Counted from the first letter of the stretch, positions 22,242 through 35,331 are shown. The stretch is 64,000 nt of DNA from Steromphala cineraria (GCA_916613615.1 OU744725.1:61636575-61700574), one strand, 5' to 3'. Notes: generated from the letters alone by a model not told the origin. Made by a program: numbers and translations.

Positions 22242-22927
22242 TATCTTTAGTACTTATAAAATATATGAATATGCAAAGAAAAAACATTTTTGAGGTATCT
22301 TTTTGATGAAGAGAAACGGTATTTATTGTAGTTTATTCAATATATTTATGACATGAAAATAAATATACTACAAATACAGTAGCAACTATTATTTCCTTCT
22401 TGCTTACTTCAGTAGTTCAATTATCATGTACATCAATATGTTTCATGTATATCATAATTATGTAAGAGTATCTCCATTTACTGTGTGCAGATTAGACTTG
22501 TATGTATTCCATAAAACCACTTGCGTTTTTGTATGGCCATAAAAGCAATGGAAAGATTAAATGTATGTAAAGGCATAAAATCACTTTTATTAACCAATAT
22601 CATTCACACGCACCAGGTGTAGTAAATTTGCAATTTACCTTCATAACCTCTCAGTTTGTGTCACATTAAATGTATCGTTAAACAAATATGATACGCTTTG
22701 AAATAATACAGGTGTTTATTTGTTGTTCAAAGAGTAAACATGTTTATCGTCGCATAAAAGCTCCACCGTAATGCAGTTTTCAAAGCCATTACGCTTCTCA
22801 GAACAAATACACTCAGGGCAAAAGAAACGATACCATATAAACTGTATGATAGGTTAAGCTACGAGTGATAGTTACGGCTCAAACAGGGTTATTTCATGTC
22901 TTCACGAGCTTGCTGAACTAAGCTATA

Positions 22928-23069
22928 CAGAAGAACTCGGATATAACGAACTCCTATATCGCTATATCCGGGGTTCGCTATACGCATATAATTTTAATGA
23001 TGTTATATAGGGACGGGACTTGAAAATTTGTTCGCTATATCCGAGTGTTCGCTATATCCGTGTTCTACT
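22928..23069. mobile_element. pogo/Tigger-like MITE
   Basis: A 142-bp element with ends CAGAAGAACTCGGATATAAC and the complement of CAGTAGAACACGGATATAGC. It is flanked by TA on both sides. Internal repeats of TTCGCTATATCCG reinforce the palindrome. Terminal sequence and TA target match Tigger/pogo-type MITEs. Confidence 0.75.
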
Positions 23070-23071
23070 GT

Positions 23072-23976
23072 ATCTGTTAACGCTTTTGAAAAACACGCCT
23101 TTCAAACACACCGTTTAAAAATCTCATTAATTAGAGATAGGAAAGTGAAAAATGCCCTTCTGCTTGTTTTTAAACCAACTTACAGACAAAATGCATGACA
23201 AGTTAATTTCTATCAACGGTTTTTATTTCATTAATGTCTTTAATTTATCAAATTTATAAATTTCATAATTTTTTTATTTCAATTTTAAAAGTTATGACCA
23301 ATTATAACACTGAAAAACCTCTTTTGAGAACCCTTGTGTATTTGAACAGTCATACAATTATAAGTAACATGCTTTGATGTTTGAAATTGTGAGTACTTCT
23401 TCATAATTGATGTGCCTATCACAAAAATTCGAAGTCGCATTTCATTTAAAACAGGATTTTTTATTACTCTTTTGAAAAGTTTCGTATCTTTTCTTTCCTG
23501 AGTGTATAGATTGACATTGGCAATTAACAAGGCATGTCATGAGATATTGATGGAAATATCTTCTGTGAGACAAAAATGGTTTCGTCATGATCATCAATAA
23601 GCTATCAGTTGGACTATACCGTTAACTTGGGTACATACTGAGAGAAAACATCATACATTGTCTAATGGACGGCGACATGCTAGGTAATGAGCAACAAGCA
23701 TGATTCACTTCCCTGTTCAGGAATGAAGATCAGCTGATATCAGCTATTGTATGCTGGTCGGAAATTGATTTTCATCTAGAAGCCTAGAACCTTTATTTAT
23801 TTCAAATGTGCTTGGTAATCGTTATATATATATATATCCCCGATTTGTCTCTTTTTCATACTTTTCTGACACAGTTAATCGGCTTCACAATGCGTTTGAG
23901 AAAAAAAACCCAAGAATACACCTCTAGATAAACAGGTTTTGACGAATATAACAGCATGCATTTACGAGAGATGTTA
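23072..23976. other. AT-rich, no recognisable gene
   Basis: A short (TA)n run lies near 23824-23838. The minus-strand frame at 23285-23530 has no motif. Confidence 0.35.
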
Positions 23977-24745
23977 TTTCCCTCCAAATGGATTTTTTTA
24001 ACCTTGTATTATTACAATAAAACAGACCTGTGGAGAACAAGAGAAATCAGATGAACAGGTATTTCAGGTGTTAGACTAACATATATACTTTTAATCTAAA
24101 ATATTTGATATTAAAATAACAAAAGAAGCCCTAAACAATTCTAAAGCTGAGGCATCTTGATTGGCCAAAATTGTCTAGACTTAAAAAGGCTCCTTTAATT
24201 TTTCTTTGCTTTAGGGTCTGGATAACAGACTATTTAGGTGTCACAGTTCCAACAACATGCTATGATGAGGATGGCTATACGTTGTGATAGGTATGAAATT
24301 TAATGCTTTCCAAATGGATTTTTTTTATCTTTTATGTAAACAATAAAACCTCCTTTTAGAGAAACAGATCAACAGGTATTTCAGGTGTCACACATCTAAA
24401 AACATGTTCTTATTACGGAGACAACAAGTTCTAGTAAGTATCAATTTTTATTTCCCCCCAAATGGATGTTTTACCTTTTATTAAAACAATAAAACCTCCC
24501 TGTAGAGACACAGGGTTGTCAGATCAACAGGTAGTTTCAGGTGTCACACATATTTAAAAAATGCTCTTATGAGGGTGGTTCTGAATTATAATTGTTCTCT
24601 CAAAACTAATTGTTACTTTAAAAATTGCAATTTAACCCCCTTCTAGAGGAACAGATCAACAGGTATATATAGATGTCAGACACCCAGCAACATGCCCTCA
24701 TGAGGGAGACTATAAACTGTTGTGGGTGGATCTGCTCGTCACGGT
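23977..24745 (+). repeat. Imperfect tandem repeat, four units
   Basis: Four diverged copies, near 23980, 24305, 24455 and 24630, share CCAAATGGATTTTTT, AATAAAACCTCC, CAGATCAACAGGTATTTCAG and GGTGTCACACA. The last copy lacks its left part. Spacing is irregular (~150-320). Unit function unknown. Confidence 0.65.
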
Positions 24746-25036
24746 TGTTTGCCTTCCTGTGTGAGTATCTTTCAACTGAGAGAAGCAACCCGCGACTTGT
24801 CAAACTCGTTGAGGTGCATTGAATGCATACCCGTTTTTTTAAATACTGTATTTGATAAGCTATCACTATCTATGGTTTTGTTATTTGTTTAAGAATCTCT
24901 CTCGTTTATATACAGCCGTGTCGGGTAAAGGAGGGTACAGCTACCAACTCACTCAAAAGATAACTTAGTAATTGCACATTAAGTGTTAACTTGTAAAATT
25001 TTTTTGTCTATACATCTTTTTGAAATTTAGAAGACA
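24746..25036. other. Spacer, nothing recognised
   Basis: Unique sequence between the tandem repeat and the next MITE. Confidence 0.3.
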
Positions 25037-25040
25037 TTAA

Positions 25041-25396
25041 AGGGGCAGTAGCACGTTTTTAGGGGGAATATAAGGTGATGTCAGGAAAATGAGAATTAAT
25101 GGTTCCAATTGAGAGACAATGTATTTGAACTAAATGAAGCAGTAATAATTCCAATATATTACGTTCAGTTTAGCCATGCGATTCTTTTTCTCACAAAAAA
25201 TGAATTAAAGGTGTTCACAAAAAAATGGCCGCCAATGGAGTTTATGTGAATCTTCATTCTTTGTCCTCTGAGAATGGATGATTGGCTTGTGTAATGAGAT
25301 TTTTTATACTGTCAAAATAATATATTTAGCATTCACTTACCATTATCAGTGAGAAATTCAATATATAAAATTGTCAAAAAACGTGCTACTGCCCCT
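25041..25396 (-). mobile_element. TTAA-MITE copy 7 (full length)
   Basis: Perfect ends AGGGGCAGTAGCACG and CGTGCTACTGCCCCT, flanked by TTAA (25037-25040, 25397-25400). Same orientation as copy 3. Confidence 0.92.
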
Positions 25397-25400
25397 TTAA

Positions 25401-26094
25401 AGGAGTAAGATGTTGAACAGCGGCACAAAACAGTGACATGTTTGTACAACCTGACAACAACTCCTAACAAATTAATTCATTTGTCATCTAATATTTTCTC
25501 TTTTCCCATACCAAAGGTCGATGGAAACACATCCATTGGTCCTACAATCTATATGTCATTCCCTGAACTTCTGAACACACTTTCAAAACCTATAAATATT
25601 ATAAGTTTATAATGTTAGGTTTATTCAAAACCTGCCTGCGTATCTTTAGCCTACACTTCCGGATCTTCCCGAAATAGGGGGTAGTCGTAAGGAAAAAAAT
25701 TCTGTCTTTCACAAAAGAATTTTCAAAAGATTCTTCCACATTAGAATTGTCAACAAAACCCTTAACTTTCACACTGAAATAGGGTTTTCTCATATCTTGT
25801 ATTTTCCTTGCATGACTGATCATTCATCTCTTAGGTGCGGATCTTTACCCATCAGCACTGTACTTACTTTTTAGTTATTCGACGTCAGACAGTAATTAAA
25901 CACACGTTTAATTTATGGAGGAGTAAATCCAAGGAAACTAAAATGTTCTTTTCAGGGGTAAAATTACCCCTGAGCAATTCAAAATGCCATGCTTAAGTGA
26001 AATAAAAGAGTGAGACAACACAAATATGTCAGGTACAATGGAACACATTCCGGAATGTTTCTCGCTGTAACCTTATAGTTCGAAGAGAACGCAC
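25401..26094. other. No recognisable gene
   Basis: Contains a perfect 20-base palindromic stem CAGGGGTAAAATTACCCCTG near 25955. No coding support. Confidence 0.35.
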
Positions 26095-29000
26095 AACAGG
26101 TAACAGGTAACAGAGAACCTCATAAAAAATATTACATGTAGATAAACTTTTTTTAAGCATGTAACAGGTAACAGCTAGCCTCATTTAACATGTAACATGT
26201 AACAGTTAACCTCATTTAACATGTAACATGTAACAGTTAACCTCATTCAACATGTAACATGTAACAGTTAACCTCATTCAACATATAACAGCTAACTTCA
26301 TTTAACATGTAACATGTAACAGTTAACCTCATTTAACATGTAACATGTAACAGTTAACCTCATTCATCATATAACAGCTAACTTCATTTAACATGTAACA
26401 GGTAACAGTTAACCTCATTTAACATGTAACAGGTAACAGCTAACCTCATTTAACATAAAACATGTAACAGTTAACCTCATTCAACATGTAACATGTAACA
26501 GTTAACCTCATTCAACATATAACAGCTAACTTCATTTAACATGTAACAGGTAACAGTTAACCTCATTTAACATGTAACAGGTAACAGCTAACCTCATTTA
26601 ACATAAAACATGTAACAGTTAACCTCATTCAACATGTAACATGTAACAGTTAACCTCATTCAACATATAACAGCTAACTTCATTTAACATGTAACAGGTA
26701 ACAGCTAACCTCATTTAACATGTAACATGTAACAGTTAACCTCATTCAACATATAACAGTTAACCTCATTTAACATATAACATGTAACAGCTAACCTCAT
26801 TTAACATGTAACATGTAACAGTTAACCTAATTCAACATATAACAGGTAACAGCTAACCTCATTTAACATGTAACAGGTAACAGTTAACCTCATTTAACAT
26901 GCAAAAGGTAACAGTTAACCTCACTTAACATGCAACATGTAACAGTTAACCTCATTCAACACGTAACAGTTAACCTCATTTAACATGTAACAGGTAACAG
27001 TTAACCTCATTTAACATGCAAAAGGTAACAGTTAACCTCATTTTACATGTAACAGGTAACAGCTTACCTCACTTAACATGTAACAGGTAACACTTAACCT
27101 CATTTAACATATAAAATATAACAGTTAACCTCATTCAACATATAACAGTTAACCTCATTTAACATAAAACATGTAACAGTTAACCTCATTTTACATATAA
27201 CATGTAACAGTTAACCTCATTTAACATATAACAGGTAACAGTTAACCTCATTTAACATGTAACAGGTAACAGTTAACCTCATTTAACATAAAACATGTAC
27301 CTGTTAACCTCATTTTACATATAACATGAAACAGTTAACCTCATTTAACATGTAACAGGTAACAGTTAACCTCATTTAACATGTAACAGGTAATAGTTAA
27401 CCTCATTTAGCATATAGCATGTAACCTAGCTAACCTCATTTAACATGTAAAAGGTAACAGTTAACCTCATTTAACAATAACATGTACCTGCTAGCCTCAT
27501 TCAACATGTAACACATAACCCCATGTAACAGGTAACAGGTAAACCTCAACATGTAAAGGTAACAGATAATTTCTTTCAACATATAACATGAAATAGTTAA
27601 CCTCATATAACATATGACATGTAACAGATGACCTTATTCAACATTTACATGTAACATGTAATAGTTAACCTCATTTAACATGCAAAAGGTAACAGTTAAC
27701 CTCATTTAATATGTAACAGGTAACAGCTCACCTCACTTAACATGTAACAGGTAACAGTTAACCTCATTTAACATATAAAATATAACAGTTAACCTCATTC
27801 AACATATAACAGTTAACCTCATTTAACATAAAACATGTAACAGTTAACCTCATTTTACATATAACATGTAACAGTTAACCTCATTTAACATATAACAGGT
27901 AACAGTTAACCTCATTTAACATATAACAGGTAACAGTTAACCTCATTTAACATAAAACATGTACCTGTTAACCTCATTTTACATATAACATGTAACAGTT
28001 AACCTCATTTAACATGTGACAGGTAACAGTTAACCTCATTTAACATGTAACAGGTAACAGTTAACCTCATTTAACATGTAACAGATAACAGTTAACCTCA
28101 TTTAACATGCAAAAGGTAACAGTAAACCTCATTTAACATGCAAAAGGTAACAGTAAACCTCACTTAACATGTAACATGTAACAGTTAACCTCATTTAACA
28201 TATAAAATATAACAGTTAACCTCATTCAACATATAACAGTTAACCTCATTTAACATAAAACATGTAACAGTTAACCTCATTTTACATATAACATGTAACA
28301 GTTAACCTCATTTAACATATAACAGGTAACAGTTAACCTCATTTAACATATAACAGGTAACAGTTAACCTCATTTAACATAAAACATGTACCTGTTAACC
28401 TCATTTTACATATAACATGTAACAGTTAACCTCATTTAACATGTGACAGGTAACAGTTAACCTCATTTAACATGTAACAGGTAACAGTTAACCTCATTTA
28501 ACATGTAACAGATAACAGTTAACCTCATTTAACATGCAAAAGGTAACAGTAAACCTCATTTAACATGCAAAAGGTAACAGTAAACCTCACTTAACATGTA
28601 ACAGGTAACAGTTAACCTCATTTAACATAAAACATGTACCTGTTAACCTCATTTTACATATAACATGAAACAGTTAACCTCATTTAACATGTAACAGGTA
28701 ACAGTTAACCTCATTTAACATGTAACAGGTAATAATTAACCTCATTTAGCATATAGCATGTAACCTAGCTAACCTCATTTAACATGTAAAAGGTAACAGT
28801 TAACCTCATTTAACAATAACATGTACCTGCTAGCCTCATTCAACATGTAACACATAACCCCATGTAACAGGTAACAGGTAAACCTCAACATGTAAAGGTA
28901 ACAGATAATTTCTTTCAACATATAACATGAAATAGTTAACCTCATATAACATATGACATGTAACAGATGACCTTATTCAAGATTAACATGTAACATGTAA

Positions 29001-29136
29001 TAGATAACCTCATTTAACATAAACAGATAACAGATAACTCCATTTAACATGTAACAGGTTACAATTGCAACATGTTACAAATAACAAGTATCATGTAATC
29101 TCATTTAAATTAAACAGGTAACAGATAATCTCATTT
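26095..29136 (+). repeat. 31-bp satellite array with higher-order structure
   Basis: About 3 kb of a unit near TTAACCTCATTTAACATGTA then ACAGGTAACAG (31 bp), with shorter units lacking one TAACAG step. Variants (CATTCAAC, CATATAAC, CATAAAAC, CATGCAAAAGG) recur in fixed order. The block around TTTAGCATATAGCATGTAAC at 27407 reappears at 28747, an offset of about 1,339 bases. The ATATAAAATATAACAG block occurs near 27110, 27775 and 28202. This shows large-unit duplication on top of the short repeat. The edges decay into diverged units. Confidence 0.97.
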
Positions 29137-30357
29137 AACACCCAAAATATTAACATTCCACGTGTCCAGTGCGATATTCTTATTTTAAAAATACCCATTC
29201 ACTCTTATAGGATTCAGAGCATAACCAGGTCAGAAGAGAGGACAGTACATACCTTAGATACGAGTTCATCCGTCAAAGAAAACGCAGACTCTTTCACCAG
29301 CCCTAACCCTGTGTTAATAATCTAACATTGCTTATCAAATTTCCTGTGGCAAATGTACTTTAAGGCAATAGCAGCAGTCCTTTTACGTGGAGTTTTAGAA
29401 ACCAATATGTAAATGGAAGAATTTTTTTTCAATGGATAATTGATCAACAAAATGTAACATTTCACGGCAACAGCAAAATCAAAGGAACATTTATTTAGAG
29501 AAATTGCCGATAAATCATTCCATGCTTATCCACTCTGATTTTAAATCCATTTAAATATAATATCGTGTTTTCTCTTAGAAAACTAGTTAATCTTATAGGG
29601 TGAAAGAGTCGATTTGCAATGAGATTTTTGCAATAACTATAGATCAGCAGTCTTGTGTAATTTCAAAAAGACATTAAGCATAAACTTTCAACAAGCAAAT
29701 ATACGATTCATCCAAGTTTCAGTTCTGTAGTCTATTAGGGTATTATGAGCCAAAGGAGGATTAACAGAACCTCCAAAACGACGGTGTCCGCAGAAAGTAA
29801 ATCAACCTATTTCTTCTTCTTTCATTGTAAGTACAATGGTTTGCCATACCAACAAATGGGTACTCAAGCGTAAGAAACATGTACTACCAGTTCATTCATT
29901 GAAGCACAACAGGGTGACCTTATTATGACCTTAGTGAGGGTCGAGGAGTCATGCCTGTTGCTGTTTTGCCGATAAGGACACTGTCTGGGAGTCTGAACAG
30001 GCTGAAATTATAAAGAGCAGTTCTCTAACGAAATGTCAAGTTAACGAAATTGTAGCTTTTGCAAATAACATTTGTGCCAGGTGTTCTTGTGGTGATAACA
30101 ACCAATTGTGAAACATTATTTGAAGAAAATGCAGAGGGTACTGTACTTGGCATACACTTAGACAGTACACATAACCTTACCGAACCTATCTTCCTCAAGG
30201 TTGAAATCGTCCCGACAAAATCACATAAGAAAACAAGGAAGATATATGTTTGAGGAAACAAACCTCTGTGCGTCCGTGAATAAGAAGTACAGTATGTGAT
30301 GGGAACATTTATTTTCGTCATCTACTAGACGTTTCATAACTTTTGGGAAAATACTTA
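29137..30357. other. No recognisable gene
   Basis: Unique sequence. Overlapping short frames at 30025-30321 on both strands lack motifs. Confidence 0.35.
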
Positions 30358-30500
30358 TTCAATCAATCAATCTTTATTCCTTTGCAGCGGAGGCCATAGG
30401 CCCAGTCTACATTTTCTAAATTTACAGAGCGGTACATGTATATAATTACAAACAATACGATAAACAAACAACTTGCAATATATTATTGGCGTAACAATTT
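30358..30500 (-). mobile_element. LINE 3'-end relic, antisense
   Basis: A short (ATTC/AATC) run is followed by TCTTTATTCCTTTGCAGCGG and AGGCCATAGGCCCAG. This resembles the antisense 3' end of CR1/L2-type LINEs with a tetranucleotide tail. No ORF remains. Confidence 0.35.
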
Positions 30501-30654
30501 ATCTCTAAGAGATACTTAGATCTCTTAGAAATACTTATTGTATGCGTCGAACTTAAAAGAACACCATATCACATGATATTTGCACTTCTATTCGAAAAAA
30601 TGAAATAACCGATCGAATAAACTCCTATTGTAAATATGTATATATGTCAACGCT

Positions 30655-30745
30655 GTGGGCAACCACTTGGAGATTGGACTGTTGGCGCTATATAAACTGA
30701 CTTAATTATCTTTTATTTGCATATATATATATATATATATATATT
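30655..30745 (+). mobile_element. SINE/LINE tail fragment and (TA)n microsatellite
   Basis: TTGGCGCTATATAAACTGAC is the common 3' end of tRNA-derived SINEs and their LINE partners. It is followed by a pure TA run at about 30720-30744. Confidence 0.45.
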
Positions 30746-32244
30746 ACGTATTAATATATTGGAATCAATTTGTTTTACTTATATGTACTATTTATGAGAA
30801 ATCTCAATCATTAGATATTTCAAACCGTATTTATTTTATCTGGTAGACATCGGTTTCCGAAAAACGACACCGAAAATACACAGGATAGTAAAAAGCTAAA
30901 CAACATTCGGGATGTTAATTTGCTATTTTCATTCTAAATAAAGTAAGGATATATATATTAATGGATATGTGACATCTGGCACTGACCTTAATATATAGTA
31001 TTCTGTTCCATAAATATTAGATATACTATATGAATAACAACTAAACATTATCATAATATTGTTGATGAATATCTCTCAAAATATTAACTGTGAACGTTAT
31101 GCCTCTATCGCCGTACTTGCTTAATATACATGTACTTAAAAAATCTATTTGATAATATTTGATAATTTCAATAAAGAGTTACAATTGTTATCAAACAAGC
31201 TGATAAATGTCTATGGGAGGTGAAAACTCTCAAATATTAATTGACTGACAAAATTACTTCAAATGAAATTCCCAATTACTAGTATTATAACACGATATTG
31301 GTTTATGGGATTGGAATAGGTTTGTTTTAAATGCAGCGGAATAAATCCAGAAACTGAATAGCAGGGGTCTGCATTTGTACTATCCCCTCCGTCCGTTTCA
31401 CTGACCTCAAGCAGCATATTTTGTTACATCGTTTGATGTTTAATTCTCTTAATGAAAAGGTAAGAAACACTGAAAGAGCTAGATTAAATTGCCCTTATAG
31501 TGGAAGTAGGCCTCTTTTCCCACGACTATAGTCGAAAAACTATTTGGATATTGAAATCACGAAATGATGTTTTGTTCTTACTGGTGAAACATTTTTTATT
31601 ATTGAAATGTTTTGTTTATAATACATCGTTCGACACTGACCATCACGGAAGTTGGCAAGAAAATGAATGAGAAATCTATCGTTATATCGACGTAAGTCAA
31701 TATAGGTATATTGTCTTTAAGACCATGAACCAGAACTGAATCAAGATTGTGAGTCCCATGTAGGCCTACATCATTCAAATTCCTAATTTTCATTTTAATA
31801 TAGTCTGTCATGTTTTTTTAATGCATGTCACTGGTTTTGCTATGAGGTGATGTCTTGGCGACTGAGTGGTCACACGACTGCACATTCAGTAATGGAGAAA
31901 GAGAGAACAGAGTTATATCAGTAAAACTAATAGATTCCAGTAATGTTCACTTTCAGGTACTATCTACTTGTAAGTTATTTTAAATATTTGCCTTGCTATA
32001 TCCATGCTACGATTATTATTATATATATTGAATCATACATACACCACTTTTTGTCTCTTTTCGTTATATATAACTGTGTCAAATTGTATTACTGTTATGT
32101 AAATAGTATCATCATTGATATTGTAATCAATTATATTTTACAAAGCTGCACTGTACATAATTGCACAAACCTTAATTGTAAAACCTGTGTTAATATATGA
32201 AAAATTATAGATCTTTATAACATATGTATATTAATCAATTTTGT
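30746..32244. other. AT-rich, no recognised gene
   Basis: Only hydrophobic, AT-driven open frames (for example 31943-32200), with no domain. Confidence 0.3.
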
Positions 32245-32322
32245 ATTGGAGAGGGCCCAGTAAGTGTTTTCACTTTTGCCCGATCCATTTGACTTTTTGT
32301 CAATAAAATATGTTTAAACCAA
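32245..32322 (+). mobile_element. LINE 3'-end-like relic
   Basis: GAGAGGGCCCAGTAAGTGTT, then TTTTGCCCGATCC, and a TTTGTCAATAAAATATG end resembles conserved 3' tails of invertebrate LINEs, with an AATAAA signal. Based on resemblance only. Confidence 0.3.
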
Positions 32323-32785
32323 TGGAGAAAGATGACCGACACAAAGGCTTGAGTTCCAATTCTGCAACAGAATCGTCTAAAGAGAAAAGGTTTGTTTGAT
32401 GCTGATAATCCGACTTCAATAATGATATTATTGGTGTCAAATTAGTTCTTAAGAATTAAAGTGAAAATCGTTTTCTTCGCAACAACAACCGGTGAACCAA
32501 GTAGCGTATCGGATATGTTCAATACTTAATCAATACTTACTTGCTACATAAGTTATAGATTGGCCGATGCCGTGATGTTAATTAACCAGATACAGAAAAC
32601 AATGAGTAAACTTCGATCTTCCCAGGGGACAGGAGATACAAGGAGCAACATTGTAAAACTCGATACACAAGATTGTCTCGTCAATTAAAAGATCATTCAG
32701 GCTACCAAAAGCTTTGAAAAATTAATCAGGTTTAGGTGTTCTGTTACGAAAGATTAAAGAAGCTTCCATAGGTAGCTTAAGATAT
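32323..32785. other. No recognisable gene
   Basis: Unique sequence to the left of the paired hairpins. Confidence 0.3.
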
Positions 32786-33301
32786 AGAGGATATTATATG
32801 AGTGTCCATGACATACTATGTTTACGACACGAGTGCCTAACTATTGGTATTTCCCGAGCGAGAGCGAGGGATATACTGATATTTAGGCACGAGTGTCGTA
32901 AACATAGTATGTCATGGGCACGAAAATAATATTCTGTTTATTACCGAAGTCCCAAAATTAACGAAAACACTCAAAAACTACATCTCAGCATGGGCCGACA
33001 AGCCGCCGTCGACCCGTATAGATTGTGACGTCATACGTGAACCGTGATGTCAAAGCACTGTTTAAAACGTGACGTCACAATGAAAAAGTGATATTTTGCC
33101 CTAGGGCAACATATGAAAAATATGAACCTTGATATGATTGCCCTCGTAGGTAATAAATAGAGGATATTATATGAGTGTCCATGACATACTATGTTTACGA
33201 CACGAGTGCCTAACTATTGGTATTTCCCGAGCGAAATACCAATAGTTAGGCACTCGTGTCGTAAACATAGTATGTCATGGACACTCATATAATATCTTCT
33301 A
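32786..33301. mobile_element. Element with near-identical hairpins at both ends
   Basis: Hairpin D (32786-32938) and hairpin E (33159-33301) share the same arm sequence: AGAGGATATTATATGAGTGT, then CATGACATACTATGTTTACG. D has a CCCGAGCGAGAGCGAGGG apex; E folds at CCCGAGCGAAATACC. The ~220-base body between them holds TGACGTCA and two further GTGACGTCA-type sites (33030-33075). D's right flank, ATTCTGTTTATT, is the complement of the left flank of hairpin A at 10 kb, which ties the two clusters to one family. No coding capacity. Confidence 0.75.
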
Positions 33302-33673
33302 TATATAACACAAGGTTTTGACGATTGCCAGATTGATCCGAACATTTATTGATTTATAGAAGAGTAATCACGTCTTTTATGTAGGGCTGTGTATTGCCCT
33401 GATTTTTGTATTGCGATATATTGCGATAGATAAGCAATGTATTGGGATATGTATTTGCAAAAATAAACACATTTAATTTGAAAACCAGAAGAAGAAAAAA
33501 AGATCATTAAACATGTTATTTATCATTATCTATACCTGAATGATTTATTATTTGTGGATTATGTAAAGGGTAGTATCCAAATGATATATTGTTTGATAAG
33601 CACTACAGACTGTGCATGATGCTGATAACAACCCTACACATATACTTGCTTGGTTTGATTTGTTTTAAAAAAT

Positions 33674-35331
33674 AGAGCCATTGGCTCTGTAGCTCATCAG
33701 GCATCATATCAAGTTTGCTTTATACAGGCAAGATGAGCTAAAAATTAAACTGATGTTACCTATTGCAAGAAAACCTATAAAAAAATTACAAAACAAATGT
33801 ATTATTATTCAACACTTTCTAGATCGCCAATATCAGACAGTGAAAGAAGTCCACACTAAAATATCCAAGGAGAAATAAATTTGCCATAGACTGTCATCTA
33901 AAGGAGAAAAATAGGTTTTAAAGATTGTGACCCCTGTGACCCTATTTGGGGTCATGGGGTCACAAAACCTACAGTTTATAATCCCAATTGGCCAAGGAGT
34001 CTACATGCAGTCTTTCAGCTCACTAGACCTTTAGGAGCTAAAGATTATGATGAAAATAAGTTTTTAAGGTTGTGACCCCTGTGAACCTATTTGGGGTCAT
34101 GGGGTCACGAAATCTACAATTTAGAATCCCCATTGGCCAAGGAGTCTGCACATATAATTTCAGCTCTCTAGACCTTTTGGAACTTGAGAAGAAGATGAAA
34201 ATAGTTTTTTAAGGTTGTGACCCCTGTGACCCTATTTGGGGTCACAGGGTCAACAAAGTTACAAATTAGAATCCCCATTGTCCAAGGAGTCTGCACATAT
34301 CAATATTAACTCTCTAGACCTTTTGGAACTGGAGAAGAAGATGAGAATTGACTTTTAAGGTTGTGACCCCTGTGACCCTATTTGGGGTCATGGGGTCACG
34401 AAATCTACAATTAAGAATCCCCATTGGCCAAGGAGTCTGCACATATCACTTTCAACTCTGTAGTCCTTTTAGTACTGGAGAAGAAGATGAAAATAGGTTT
34501 TTAAGGTTGTGACCCCTGTGACCCTATTTGGGGTCACAGGTTCACCAAAGTTACAAATTAGAATCCCCATTGTCCAAGGAGTCTGCACATATCACTTTCA
34601 ACTCTCTAGTCCTTTTAGAACTGGAGAAGAAGATGAAAATAGGTTTTTAAGGTTGTGACCCCTGTGACCCTATTTGGGGTCATGGGGTCACAAAATCTAC
34701 AATTTAGAATCCCCATTGGCCAAGGAGTCTGCACATATCGTTTTTAACTCTCTAGTCCTTTTAGAACTGGAGAAGAAGATGAAAATAGGTTTTTAAGGTA
34801 GTGACCCCTGTGACCCTATTTGGGGTCACAGGGTCACCAAAGTTACAAATTAGAATCTCCATTGTCCAAGGAGTCTGCACATATAATTTTCAACTCTCTA
34901 GTCCTTTTGGAACTGGAGAAGAAGATGAAAATAGGTATTTAAGGTTGTGACCCCTGTGATCCTATTTGGGGTCACAGGGTCACCAAAGTTACAAATTAGA
35001 ATCCCCATTAGCCAAGGAGTCTGCACATATCATTTTTAACTCTCTAGTCTTTCTGGAACTGGAGAAGAAGATGAAAATAGGTTTTTAAAGTTGTGACCCC
35101 TGTGACCCTATTTGGGGTCACAGGGTCACAAAAGTTACAAATTAGAATCTCCATATGCTAAGGTACTTGTACACAAAATTTCAACTCTCTAATGTGTATG
35201 GTTCATGAGGAGAAGTCGAAAGTGTCAAAAGTTTACGGACGGACGACGAACGGACGACGGACGGACGGACGCCGGACGACGGGCCATGCCATAAGCCCAT
35301 CTGGACTTTCAGTCCTGATGAGCTAAAAATT
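33674..35331 (+). mobile_element. Pearl/CvA-like element with tandem core, nested
   Basis: It starts with a small hairpin AGAGCCATTGGCTCT and GTAGCTCATCAGG. It then has nine ~146-bp tandem repeats, an ACGG/GACGGAC microsatellite (35235-35280), and ends GTCCTGATGAGCTAAAAATT, complementary to the start. Bivalve pearl elements are described with this plan (conserved flank, tandem ~150-bp cores, ACGG microsatellite) and are linked to Helentron rolling-circle transposons. A near-identical left end is at 63801-64000, implying recent activity. Confidence 0.8.
33915..35200 (+). repeat. ~146-bp core tandem repeat (nine units)
   Basis: Each unit has TGTGACCCCTGTGACCCTAT, TTGGGGTCAYRGGGTCAC, AGAATCCCCATTGNCCAAGG and CTGGAGAAGAAGATGAAAAT. 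Units start near 33926, 34071, 34216, 34362, 34507, 34654, 34800, 34946 and 35091. Adjacent units differ at few positions. Confidence 0.95.

Noticed and set aside
25955..25990. 20-base perfect palindrome as a terminator
   Set aside because: Rho-independent terminators do not apply to nuclear eukaryotic genes and no gene precedes it.
26095..29136. Short regular repeats resembling a CRISPR array
   Set aside because: Units are contiguous variants of one another with no unique spacers; eukaryotic satellite.
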